Part shown: positions 52,714 through 61,159 of the stretch, piece by piece
Position numbering within the stretch: position 1 is the first letter of the stretch
How the letters are laid out: every line of letters starts with the position of its first letter
Assembly: GCF_000421465.1 (NCBI RefSeq)
Contig: NZ_ATXB01000001.1
Location: forward strand, 310,001-374,000
Direction of reading: 5' to 3'
Length of the DNA stretch: 64,000 bases
Source of the DNA: Methylohalobius crimeensis 10Ki
GTDB lineage: Bacteria; Pseudomonadota; Gammaproteobacteria; Methylococcales; Methylothermaceae
Position numbers and translations under genes: made by a program
Notes under the pieces: generated by a model
Databases searched by the model: none
What the model saw: only the letters and a program-made list of their open reading frames with translations
What the model was told of the DNA's origin: nothing

Positions 52714-54041
52714 CCGTCAGTGAGAATGAACGGGTAATCGCTGACGAGCGGACACGCCACTGGAAAGAACGTAAGCTCAAGTTCGTATCGGGTGTGCGTA
52801 CAAGCAACGTCGATAAGCATGTTGTTGAAGGTGAGACCGCTGTGCGCCTGTGCAATTACACGGACGTTTACTACCACGAAAAAATAACGCCCGACATGCC
52901 ATTCATGCAGGGCTCGGCCACGGAAAGCGAAATTGAACGCTTCGGGCTTAAGAAAGGACAGGTGCTTCTGACCAAGGACAGCGAAAGCTGGGAAGATATC
53001 GCCGTCCCCGCCTATGTCGCCGACACGATGCCTGATGTGGTCTGTGGCTACCACTTGGCCATTATTGAACCTGATTCGGACGAGGTGGACGGGCGCTTCC
53101 TTTCATGGCTGGCCCAGTCCCCGGTATTGAATGACCAGTTCAAATTATCTGCAAAAGGGGTCACCCGGTTCGGGTTGTCTCAGCAGGCCTTGAAGAATGC
53201 CCTAATAGATGTTCCCCCACTCGAATATCAGCTAAAGGTGGCCGCCTTCCTCGACCGCAAGACCGCCGAGATCGACACCCTGATCGCCAAGAAGCGCCGC
53301 CTGCTCGACCGGCTGGCCGAAAAGCGCACCGCCCTGATCACCCGCGCCGTCACCAAGGGACTTAATCCCGATGCCCCCATGAAAGACAGCGGCATCGAGT
53401 GGCTTGGGGAGATCCCGGCGCATTGGAATGTCGTTCGGTTAAGACACGTTACCCAGAAGATTGAACAAGGTTGGTCCCCGCAGTGTGAAAACCGTCAAGC
53501 CAACATTGGAGAATGGGGTGTCCTCAAAGTGGGGTGCGTCAATGGCAACGTTTATAATGAGACCGAGAACAAAGCGCTTCCCATAGACTTGCCACCAAAG
53601 GAGCAGTACGAGGTTCAAGTGGACGATGTTTTGGTGAGTCGAGCAAACACCAAAGAGTTGCTTGGGAGCGCCACCTTGGTCAACAAGACACAGGGAAAGA
53701 TCCTGCTGTGTGACAAGCTTTATCGTTTGGAAACAAATTCATCCGTGCATAATGGGTTCCTGATAAGAGTGCTCCGTTCACGTGCTGCGCGTTTTCAATA
53801 CGAGCGTGATGCAACAGGAACGAGCGGCTCTATGCAGAACATCGGGCAAGACACATTGAAAGATTTAAGGTTCGCATGTCCACCGCTCGAAGAGCAGAAG
53901 GAGATTGAGACTCGGCTGATTGCCGCAATGGAGGAGTTTGGGCAACTTCAGGACCGAATCGAAAGCGCGGTAAGCCGCCTTGAAGAATACCGCTCCGCCC
54001 TGATCACCAACGCCGTCACCGGCCAGATCAAGGTGGCCTGA
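52710..54041 (+). CDS. hsdS: Type I restriction-modification system, specificity subunit
   Basis: A 443-residue HsdS with two target-recognition domains, each followed by a conserved helical spacer: 'PPLEYQLKVAAFLDRKTAEI' near residue 170 and 'CPPLEEQKEIETRLIAAMEE' near residue 390. 'GIEWLGEIPAHWNVVRLRHV' begins the second domain. The TRDs are distinct, so the target is bipartite; the sequence recognised cannot be read from the protein. Confidence 0.94.
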   Translation: MTVSENERVIADERTRHWKERKLKFVSGVRTSNVDKHVVEGETAVRLCNYTDVYYHEKITPDMPFMQGSATESEIERFGLKKGQVLLTKDSESWEDIAVPAYVADTMPDVVCGYHLAIIEPDSDEVDGRFLSWLAQSPVLNDQFKLSAKGVTRFGLSQQALKNALIDVPPLEYQLKVAAFLDRKTAEIDTLIAKKRRLLDRLAEKRTALITRAVTKGLNPDAPMKDSGIEWLGEIPAHWNVVRLRHVTQKIEQGWSPQCENRQANIGEWGVLKVGCVNGNVYNETENKALPIDLPPKEQYEVQVDDVLVSRANTKELLGSATLVNKTQGKILLCDKLYRLETNSSVHNGFLIRVLRSRAARFQYERDATGTSGSMQNIGQDTLKDLRFACPPLEEQKEIETRLIAAMEEFGQLQDRIESAVSRLEEYRSALITNAVTGQIKVA

Positions 54042-54054
54042 ACCGAGGAAAGCC

Positions 54055-57000
54055 ATGCACCAGGAAACCTACTTCGAACAGGCCATGGAGCAGTCGCTGA
54101 TCGAGCGGGGCGGCTTCGAACGCGGCGATGCCAGTGGTTTCGATCCGGTGCGGGCGCTGTTCCCGGATGAGGTCATCGCCTTTGTCTCCGCCAGCCAGCC
54201 GGAGCGCTGGCAATCGCTGGTGAAGCTGCACGGCGACCAGGCGGGCGAGGTGCTGCTGGGGGCGCTGGTCAAGGAGCTGGCCTCCAAGAACGCGCTGCAT
54301 GTGCTGCGCCACGGTTTCAAGTGCTTCGGCAAGATCTTCCGGCTGGCGTTTTTCGCGCCCAATACCGGCCTGAACCCGGAGGCCGCCGCGGCCTACGGCC
54401 ACAACCGGCTGCGCGTGACCCGGCAGCTGCACTTCAGCGACAAGCACCCGAACAAGTCGCTGGACATGGTGCTGTCGGTGAACGGCCTGCCGGTGGTGAC
54501 GCTGGAGCTGAAGAACCCCATGACCGGGCAGACGGTGGACGACGCCATGGGTCAGTACCGGCGCGACCGCGACCCGGCGGAGCCCATCTTCCGCTTCAAG
54601 GAGCGGGCGCTGGTGCATTTCGCGGTGGACCCGGACCAGGCCTTCATGACCACCCGCCTGGCCGGGGAGGACACCCGCTTTCTGCCCTTCAACCGCGGCC
54701 ACAACCATGGCGCCGGCAATCCGCCCGTCACTGCTTCAGGGCAAGGGGCCAGCGGTTATCGCACCGGCTACCTGTGGCAGCAGGTACTGACCCGCGACAG
54801 CCTAATGGACATCCTCGCCCGCTTCCTGCATCTGGAGGTGAGCGAGAGCCAGATCACCACCAAAAAGGGCGTCAAGCGTCGCCGGAAGGAGACCCTGATC
54901 TTCCCCCGCTACCACCAGCTCGACGCGGTGCGCCGGCTGATCGACTCCGCCCGTGCCCAGGGGCCGGGGCACAACTATCTGGTGCAGCATTCGGCGGGTT
55001 CGGGCAAGTCCAACTCCATCGCCTGGCTGGCCCATCGCCTCTCCAGCCTGCACGACCGCGAGGACAACAAGGTCTTCGATACCGTGGTGGTGATCACCGA
55101 TCGCCGGGTGCTGGACCAGCAGTTGCAGAACACCATCTACCAGTTCGAGCACAAGCAGGGGGTGGTGCAGAAGATCGACGAGAACACCCAGCAGCTCGCC
55201 CAGGCGCTCGGCTCCGGGGTGCCCATCGTCATCTCCACCATCCAGAAGTTCCCCTTCATCACCCAGGCCATGGACACCCTGGCGAAGAAGGGCGAGGAAG
55301 TGGCGCTCAATACCGGCGGCAAGCGCTTCGCGGTGATCGTGGACGAGGCCCACAGCTCCCAGTCCGGCGAGACGGCCATGGAGCTGCGCAAGGTGCTCAA
55401 CCGCGACGGCATCGAATCGGCCATCGCCGAAGAGTTCCTGGACGCGGAAGAGGAAGCGCTGTCCGAGGCGGCGCGCCGGGAACTGTTCAAGGAGATGCTC
55501 AAGCGCCCGCGTCAGCCCAATATCAGCTTCTTCGCCTTCACCGCCACACCCAAGTTCAAGACCCAGGCGGTGTTCAACGAGCCCGGCCCGGACGGCCAGC
55601 CGCCGTTTCATCTCTACTCCATGCGCCAGGCCATCGAGGAAGGCTTTATCATGGATGTGCTGGAAAACTACACCACCTACAAGACCTACTACGGCCTGAT
55701 CAAGTCCATCGAGGACGACCCTCAGGTGCCGAAGCGCAAGGCCGCCCGGGCGCTGGCGCGCTTCATGTCGCTGCACCCACACAACATCGCCCAGAAGGTG
55801 GAGGTGATCATCGAGCACTTCCGCCACAACACGTGCCACCGCATCGGTGGCCGGGCCAAGGCGATGGTGGTGACCGCCTCACGCCTGCACGCGGTGCGCT
55901 ACAAGCAGGCCTTCGACAAGTACATCCAGGACCACGATATCACCGGCATCCGTTCGCTGGTGGCCTTCTCCGGCAGCGTCACCGATCCGGACTTCCCCGA
56001 TCAGTCCTACACGGAAGTCGGCATGAACGAGGGCATCAAGGAGTCGGAGCTGCCCGAGCGGTTCGCCTCCGAGCACTACCAGGTGCTGCTGGTGGCGGAG
56101 AAGTACCAGACGGGCTTTGACCAGCCGCTGCTGCACACCATGTACGTGGACCGCCGACTGGCGGGCATCCAGGCGGTGCAGACCCTATCCCGCCTCAACC
56201 GGACCGCCCCCGGCAAGGAAGACACCTTTGTGCTCGACTTCGTCAACGAGCCGGGTGAGATCTTTGAGGCCTTCAAGCCCTACTACGAAGTCACCCCGGC
56301 CGGGGAGCCCAGCGACCCGCACCAGCTCTACGACCTGCAACACCGGCTGGAAGAGCACCAGGTCTTTACCGCCGACGAGGTCAACGCCTTTGCCGAGATC
56401 TGGTACAAGAACCGCAATGAACCCACCGCAGCGGATCATCGGAAGATCAACGCCATTCTCGATCACGCCGTGGAGCGCTATCGGGCGCTGGACGAGGATG
56501 AACAGGATCAGTTCAAGGGTCAACTCGCCAGCTTTCGTAACCTCTACGCCTTTCTCGCCCAGATTATCCCCTACCAGGACAGCGGCCTGGAAAAACTCTA
56601 CAGCTACGCGCGCTTCCTGCTGCACAAGCTGCCCCGGCGTTCTGATGACACGGTGTTCGAACTGGAAGATGAAGTCTCGCTGAAGTATTACCGACTGCAG
56701 AAGATCAGCGAGGGCGCCATCGACCTGGGCGTGGGTGAGGCGCAGCCCCTGTACGGGCCTACCGAGGTCGGCACCGGCAAGGCCGAGGACGACGAAGTGG
56801 AGCTCTCCACCCTGATCGGCAAGCTCAACGAACGCTTCGGCACCGAATTCACCCCCGCCGACCAGCTCTTCTTCGACCAAATCGCCGAGAGTGCCGTCGA
56901 GAACGACACCTTGCGCGAAGCCGCCCAGGCCAACACCCGCGATAATTTCGCCTACGTCTTCAACCGGATGCTGGAGAACCTGTTCATCGAGCGCATGGAT

Positions 57001-57120
57001 GGCAATGAGGAAATCTTCGGCCGCCTGATGAACGATGACGATTTTCGACGCGTGGCGGGGGAGCACCTGCTGCATGAAGTTTATGAGCGGTTGCAAGCAG
57101 GGGATAAAAACAATGCATAA
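54055..57120 (+). CDS. hsdR: Type I restriction-modification system, restriction/translocase subunit
   Basis: A 1021-residue endonuclease-translocase. The N-terminal nuclease core includes 'PVVTLELKNP' (residues about 147-156), the ExK of the PD-(D/E)xK fold. Walker A is 'SAGSGKS' near residue 312 and the DEAH box 'IVDEAHSS' near residue 428. Helicase lobe 2 has 'EKYQTGFDQPLLHTMYVDRR' and 'QAVQTLSRLNRT'. The frame is complete. It follows hsdS by 13 bases. Confidence 0.95.
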   Translation: MHQETYFEQAMEQSLIERGGFERGDASGFDPVRALFPDEVIAFVSASQPERWQSLVKLHGDQAGEVLLGALVKELASKNALHVLRHGFKCFGKIFRLAFFAPNTGLNPEAAAAYGHNRLRVTRQLHFSDKHPNKSLDMVLSVNGLPVVTLELKNPMTGQTVDDAMGQYRRDRDPAEPIFRFKERALVHFAVDPDQAFMTTRLAGEDTRFLPFNRGHNHGAGNPPVTASGQGASGYRTGYLWQQVLTRDSLMDILARFLHLEVSESQITTKKGVKRRRKETLIFPRYHQLDAVRRLIDSARAQGPGHNYLVQHSAGSGKSNSIAWLAHRLSSLHDREDNKVFDTVVVITDRRVLDQQLQNTIYQFEHKQGVVQKIDENTQQLAQALGSGVPIVISTIQKFPFITQAMDTLAKKGEEVALNTGGKRFAVIVDEAHSSQSGETAMELRKVLNRDGIESAIAEEFLDAEEEALSEAARRELFKEMLKRPRQPNISFFAFTATPKFKTQAVFNEPGPDGQPPFHLYSMRQAIEEGFIMDVLENYTTYKTYYGLIKSIEDDPQVPKRKAARALARFMSLHPHNIAQKVEVIIEHFRHNTCHRIGGRAKAMVVTASRLHAVRYKQAFDKYIQDHDITGIRSLVAFSGSVTDPDFPDQSYTEVGMNEGIKESELPERFASEHYQVLLVAEKYQTGFDQPLLHTMYVDRRLAGIQAVQTLSRLNRTAPGKEDTFVLDFVNEPGEIFEAFKPYYEVTPAGEPSDPHQLYDLQHRLEEHQVFTADEVNAFAEIWYKNRNEPTAADHRKINAILDHAVERYRALDEDEQDQFKGQLASFRNLYAFLAQIIPYQDSGLEKLYSYARFLLHKLPRRSDDTVFELEDEVSLKYYRLQKISEGAIDLGVGEAQPLYGPTEVGTGKAEDDEVELSTLIGKLNERFGTEFTPADQLFFDQIAESAVENDTLREAAQANTRDNFAYVFNRMLENLFIERMDGNEEIFGRLMNDDDFRRVAGEHLLHEVYERLQAGDKNNA

Positions 57121-57127
57121 TCGGGTA

Positions 57128-57150
57128 GCCGGGGGTGTTTAGCCCCCGGC
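57128..57150 (+). terminator. Hairpin after hsdR
   Basis: GCCGGGGG (57128-57135) pairs with CCCCCGGC (57143-57150), loop of 7 bases; the T-run is weak. Probably ends the hsd transcript. Confidence 0.5.
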
Positions 57151-57158
57151 CCCTATTT

Positions 57159-57228
57159 GAATATTCGGGGTCAGAAATATTCGGTGAATATTCGGGGTCA
57201 GAGTAATATTTATGTTTCAAGAATATTC
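57159..57228. repeat. GGGGTCAGAGT-family repeats, two tandem partial copies
   Basis: GAATATTCGGGGTCAG occurs at 57159-57174 and 57186-57201. The second copy continues like the repeat at 48529 for 34 bases and ends with GAATATTC. Confidence 0.7.
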
Positions 57229-57258
57229 TTTCGGCGTTATGCGGGCAAGACGTGCTTC

Positions 57259-57286
57259 TTGACGTACGTACCAAAAAGCGTACCAT
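57259..57286 (+). promoter_or_regulatory. Promoter/operator of yefM-yoeB
   Basis: -35 TTGACG (57259-57264), 16-base spacer, -10 TACCAT (57281-57286). The spacer contains two GTACC-type half-sites that could bind the antitoxin for autorepression. Confidence 0.45.
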
Positions 57287-57316
57287 GTTTTTCAGGTAGA
57301 CTATTGGAGGTGTGTC

Positions 57317-57559
57317 ATGACTGCAATTACAGCCAGCAAAGCCCGCGCTAACCTGTATCGACTGATCGACGAGGCCGCATCCTCGCATCAGCCGTTGCTG
57401 ATATCGGGGAAGCGGAATAAGGCGGTGCTGATTTCCGAGGAGGACTGGGAGGCGATTCAAGAAACGCTGTTTCTGCTATCTATCCCTGGTATGCGCGAAT
57501 CGATCCGGGAAGGTATGGAGACGTCTACTGACGAGTGCGCCGAGGATTTGGATTGGTGA
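57317..57559 (+). CDS. yefM: YefM/Phd-family antitoxin
   Basis: An 80-residue antitoxin: 'MTAITASKARANLYRLIDEA' and 'HQPLLISGKRNKAVLISEED' are the classic YefM fold. The C-terminal acidic tail would wrap the toxin. It overlaps yoeB at 57556-57559. Confidence 0.95.
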   Translation: MTAITASKARANLYRLIDEAASSHQPLLISGKRNKAVLISEEDWEAIQETLFLLSIPGMRESIREGMETSTDECAEDLDW

Positions 57560-57819
57560 GTTGGCGGCTGGTTTATACGAAGCAAGCACAAAAGGACGCC
57601 AAGAAGCTGGCTTCAAGCGGCTTGAAACCAAAAACGCAGGATTTGTTGGCCATCCTTGCGGAAGACCCGTTTCAGAGGCCGCCCCCTTTCGAAAAGCTGG
57701 TCGGTGATCTTGCAGGGGCCTATTCGAGGCGTATCAATATACAGCATCGGACAGTATACCAAGTGCTAGAAGAGGGTAGGGTTGTCAAGGTATTGCGGCT
57801 ATGGAGCCATTACAAATAA
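57556..57819 (+). CDS. yoeB: YoeB-type mRNA interferase toxin
   Basis: An 87-residue RelE-superfamily toxin from a GTG at 57556 (GTGA overlap with yefM): 'SWRLVYTKQAQKDAKKLASS' and 'RRINIQHRTVYQVLEEGRVV' fit YoeB/Txe. The terminal 'LWSHYK' contains the conserved His-Tyr pair. The longer ATG-started frame adds 7 residues that overlap the antitoxin. Confidence 0.94.
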   Translation: MSWRLVYTKQAQKDAKKLASSGLKPKTQDLLAILAEDPFQRPPPFEKLVGDLAGAYSRRINIQHRTVYQVLEEGRVVKVLRLWSHYK

Positions 57820-58462
57820 TGCACAATCGGGCAAGGACGGGTGTGTGCGACGTGAAGTCGCGTAAGTGATTGTTGTGCTTGGAATTAATCCCATGACACA
57901 ACCTACTGTTCCTCCAGTAGTAGCCAAGAGGCGCGGGCGGAAGGGGCAACCGTTCCGTCCGAAGCCGCCTCGACAATGTACCCCAATCCCGCAAGGGATG
58001 AAGCCGAACCCGCGAGGGCAAGGCGGAACTGCGAGCATCGCGCGGTGGGGGGCTAGGCTCGGAAGTAGGGCGAGCGTATGCGAACTGGTGATAAATCCCG
58101 TCACCTTAGACAAGCCAAAGATGCTGAACAGGCTTGAGCCAAAAGGCGAGAAGGCGGTCTTGGTGTTACACCCTCACCAAGCGGGGACAAATGCCTACCG
58201 GGAAAAAGCCAGCGCCTAACCTTCCGAAGTCACTTACGCGAAACACGGTAAGCCCGTATCTCCGCCCTTCGGGGCAGGCCGACCGTAAGGAAGGTTGTTG
58301 AAGATGCGGGTAAGGGAAGCCGAAAAAGCGAACGCCGTCCTGTAATGGGATGGATAGGGATTGAGGGGAAACCCGACATCATCCCACGCGAAAGCGGGCA
58401 GACTTCCGGCGGGTCTCTCCTTGCAAGAGAGTTTGCAGAGCCATTCACAGGAGGACAAGCAA

Positions 58463-60184
58463 ATGACGGTTGACATTGCAACTGGTGCGGCCTCCGGCTT
58501 CGAGATGGACTGGCACGGCATCGACTGGGCCAAGGCCCATCGGGAAGTCCGAAGGCTGCAAATGCGTATTGCAAAGGCGGTCCGGGAAGAACGCCGGGGC
58601 AAGGTGAAAGCCTTGCAATGGCTCCTGACCCACTCGTTCTCCGGCAAGGCCCTTGCCGTGAAACGGGTGACCGAAAACCAGGGCAAACGGACGCCGGGCG
58701 TGGACCGGGAAACCTGGAACACCCCGGCGGACAAAGCCAAAGCGGTATTGTCGCTCAAGAGAAGGGGCTACCGACCCCGACCCTTGAGGCGAGTGCTTAT
58801 CCCGAAAGCGAACGGGAAGAAGCGCCCACTGGGGATTCCGACCATGCGGGACCGGGCAATGCAGGCGATATACCTGCAAGCTTTGGAACCCATCGAAGAA
58901 ACCTTGGCGGACCCGAACTCGTACGGGTTTCGGCCCATGCGGGCGAGCCGAGATGCGGCGGAACAATGCTTTATAGCATTGGGAAAACGCCAATCGGCTC
59001 AATGGGTTCTGGACGCGGACATCGCCGGTTGCTTCGACAACATCGGCCACGACTGGATGGCCGCCAACATCCCCATGGACAAGGCGGTTCTACGGAAATG
59101 GCTGGATTCCGGCTTCGTCTGGAATCACCAATGGTTCCCAACCGAGGCGGGCACGCCGCAAGGCGGTATCCTCTCGCCGACGCTGGCGAACATGACTTTG
59201 GACGGGATGGAAAAGGAGTTGGAGCGGCATTTTGGAATAAAACGCCTCACCACAAATGGAAGTGTATATTCCAACCCCGCTAAAGTCTATCTGGTGCGAT
59301 ATTGTGACGATTTCGTCGTCACCGGCGCTTCGAAAGAGACGCTCGTAGAGGCGAAATCCGTGATCGAAGGTTTTCTAAAGGAAAGGGGGCTTTTCTTGTC
59401 TCCCGAGAAAACCAAGATCGTGCATATCGAGGAGGGCTTTGACTTTCTCGGATGGAACGTTCGCAAGTATGGGGGCAAATTGCTCATCAAACCTGCGAAA
59501 AAGAACGTCCAGGCGCTTCGGCGCAAAATCCGGGAATTCATCAAAGCCAACCGCCAGGCGAAGCAGGAAAATCTGATAGGACGCCTGAACCCGGTAATCC
59601 GGGGGTGGGCGAACTATCACCAAAACCAGGTGGCGAAAGAAACCTTCCAGAAGGTAGATTACGTCATCTGGAAACAGCTTTGGCGCTGGTGCTGCCGGAG
59701 GCATCCGAACAAACCCAAGAAATGGATCAAGGACCGGTATTTCCACCGGCAAGGAAACCGGAATTGGGTGTTCGGAGCCAAGGTGAAGGACAAAAACGGC
59801 GAGGAAAAGTTGATGAAACTGGTCAAAGCCAGTGACACGCCGATCCGCCGCCACGTCAAGATCAAGGGTGAAGCGAACCCCTACGACCCGAAATTTGAGG
59901 AATACTTCGAGAGAAGGCTCGACCTGAAAGCGAAGGACGACCTCAAGGGCTGGGGAAAACTGCTGAACCTTTGGCTTGCCCAGGAAGGAAGGTGTGCGGT
60001 CTGCGGTGAACCAATCACCAAGGAAACCGGATGGAACCGGCATCACATCCAACACAGATGCGATGGCGGCAGGGACATACAATCCAACCTGGTGCTCCTT
60101 CATCCGAACTGCCATCGGCAGTACCACAACCGGGTCGAAAGAGGACTGCCGGCTCCTGTCATAAGGGGCTTTGCAGAGGCTTGA
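58463..60184 (+). CDS. ltrA: Group II intron-encoded reverse transcriptase/maturase/HNH endonuclease
   Basis: A 573-residue protein. RT motifs include 'RPLGIPTMRDRAMQAIYLQA', 'NSYGFRPMRASRDAAEQCF' and the catalytic 'RYCDDFVV' (YxDD as YCDD). The maturase domain X is 'LNPVIRGWANYHQNQVAKET'. The HNH nuclease at the C-terminus has 'CAVCGEPI', 'GWNRHHIQHRCDGG' and 'LHPNCHRQYHN'. The ATG at 58463 has AGGAGGACAAG upstream; the open frame to 58361 is intron RNA. The stop overlaps domain V. Confidence 0.95.
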   Translation: MTVDIATGAASGFEMDWHGIDWAKAHREVRRLQMRIAKAVREERRGKVKALQWLLTHSFSGKALAVKRVTENQGKRTPGVDRETWNTPADKAKAVLSLKRRGYRPRPLRRVLIPKANGKKRPLGIPTMRDRAMQAIYLQALEPIEETLADPNSYGFRPMRASRDAAEQCFIALGKRQSAQWVLDADIAGCFDNIGHDWMAANIPMDKAVLRKWLDSGFVWNHQWFPTEAGTPQGGILSPTLANMTLDGMEKELERHFGIKRLTTNGSVYSNPAKVYLVRYCDDFVVTGASKETLVEAKSVIEGFLKERGLFLSPEKTKIVHIEEGFDFLGWNVRKYGGKLLIKPAKKNVQALRRKIREFIKANRQAKQENLIGRLNPVIRGWANYHQNQVAKETFQKVDYVIWKQLWRWCCRRHPNKPKKWIKDRYFHRQGNRNWVFGAKVKDKNGEEKLMKLVKASDTPIRRHVKIKGEANPYDPKFEEYFERRLDLKAKDDLKGWGKLLNLWLAQEGRCAVCGEPITKETGWNRHHIQHRCDGGRDIQSNLVLLHPNCHRQYHNRVERGLPAPVIRGFAEA

Positions 60185-60216
60185 GCCGTATGCGGGGAAA
60201 CCCGCACGTACGGTTC
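60183..60216 (+). ncRNA. Group II intron domain V
   Basis: A 34-nt hairpin starting GAGCCGTATGCG, GAAA tetraloop, ending CGTACGGTTC. It has the AGC catalytic triad and the 2-base bulge of domain V. Confidence 0.92.
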
Positions 60217-60262
60217 TTAGGGGGCGGGGAGCGCGGTAACGCCTCCCTGCTACCCGACTTAG

Positions 60263-60305
60263 CCCGCCCTCCTTACGCCACCTAATAAGCGGGCCCCGAA
60301 TATTA
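60263..60305. repeat. Hairpin and fragment of the GGGGTCAGAGT repeat after the intron
   Basis: GCCCGC (60263-60268) pairs with GCGGGC (60290-60295). CCCCGAATATT (60295-60305) is the complement of the AATATTCGGGG end of the repeat family. Confidence 0.5.
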
Positions 60306-60357
60306 CATCATCGGCGTCGCTGTTCCTAACCTCATTCTCCTAGCATCGTTGTACCAG

Positions 60358-60879
60358 TTATTGGCTGAGATAATTCAGCATGGTGTCAGCATCGCTGACT
60401 TCAAAAGGATCTTCCGGGCAGTTGTCCATCAGACCGGGTTCAATAAACATTTGCTTGATTTCGCTGTCGACCACATGCATGGAATAGCGCCACGAACGAA
60501 GGCCAAATCCAAGATTTTGCTTCCTGACCAGCATTCCCATTAATCGGGTGAAATCACCGTTGCCGTCAGGGAGCATTTTTACTTTTTCGACTGCTAAATG
60601 TTTCGACCACTGAAACATGGTGAAAGCATCGTTGACACTGAGGCAATAAATTTCGTCGATACCCTTAGCTTTCAGCGCGTCATATTTTGCCTCATAACCG
60701 GGGAGATGGTTGCTAGAGCAAACGGGCGTGAAGGCGCCGGGCAAACTAAACAGGACCACGTTTTTTCCCTTGAAGATGTCACTAGGGGTAACGTCTTGCC
60801 ACCGGAAAGGGTTGTCGCCACCGATGGATTCGTCACGAATCCGGGTCTTGAAAGTTACTTCGGGTACTTGGTGAATCAT
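60358..60879 (-). CDS. Peroxiredoxin, Prx5-type
   Basis: A 173-residue peroxiredoxin. The peroxidatic Cys is in 'LPGAFTPVCSSNHLPGY', the Prx5 form of the motif. 'YCLSVNDAFTMFQWSKHL' and 'LGFGLRSWRYSMHVVDSEIK' are also family-specific. It reduces hydrogen peroxide and organic peroxides with glutathione or thioredoxin. No glutaredoxin fusion is present. It is monocistronic. Confidence 0.92.
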   Translation of the reverse strand: MIHQVPEVTFKTRIRDESIGGDNPFRWQDVTPSDIFKGKNVVLFSLPGAFTPVCSSNHLPGYEAKYDALKAKGIDEIYCLSVNDAFTMFQWSKHLAVEKVKMLPDGNGDFTRLMGMLVRKQNLGFGLRSWRYSMHVVDSEIKQMFIEPGLMDNCPEDPFEVSDADTMLNYLSQ

Positions 60880-61159
60880 GGATTCCTCCGACGGATACTT
60901 TAATTGACGATGACTGCCCCCGGGTAGGATATGGTGCTTTTCACCTCTTGCGTAGTTCGCGTACCTTGGTCAATGTCTTCTGATCGACCCTTTTCAATGG
61001 GTGCCGGGAATCGAAATTCTAACGTGCTTTTTAGCGAGACGGGGTAATGGGATCATATCGGAATAATGGGGTCAAGTCTTGGGCATAAGGGGCTACCATC
61101 CAACATTTTGCGATCTGGGGATACCTCAGACTCTGGACCCCGAATATTTAAGGGACGCG
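60880..61159. other. 280-bp gene-free stretch
   Basis: Holds the upstream region of the peroxiredoxin gene and, at its right end, a degenerate palindromic repeat. No gene is seen. Confidence 0.6.
61061..61149. repeat. Diverged GGGGTCA-family palindrome
   Basis: GAATAATGGGGTCAAGTC (61061-61078) faces GACTCTGGACCCCGAATATT (61129-61148), an imperfect inverted pair of the same repeat family as 48529-48621. Confidence 0.55.

Larger units (their letters stand above)
57843..60259 (+). mobile_element. Group II intron (about 2.4 kb) with an ORF
   Basis: The 5' end GTGTGCGACG at 57843 matches the GUGYG boundary. The RNA leader of about 620 bases (domains I-IV part) precedes the ORF. Domain V lies at 60183-60216, domain VI follows, and the intron ends at about 60259 (CTACCCGAC). 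It is inserted 23 bases past the yoeB stop and does not split a recognised gene. The presence of an HNH domain excludes the group IIC class. Confidence 0.88.

Noticed and set aside
49541-57240. The whole hsd operon as a large seventh integron cassette, with GTTATGC at 57235 as its right core
   Set aside because: No complementary left arm is found near 57120, and the operon is far larger and differently composed than the cassettes. A repeat-interrupted attC cannot be excluded.
57843-60259. Group IIC-attC intron inserted in an attC site
   Set aside because: The encoded protein has an HNH endonuclease domain, which class C introns lack, and flanks do not form attC arms.
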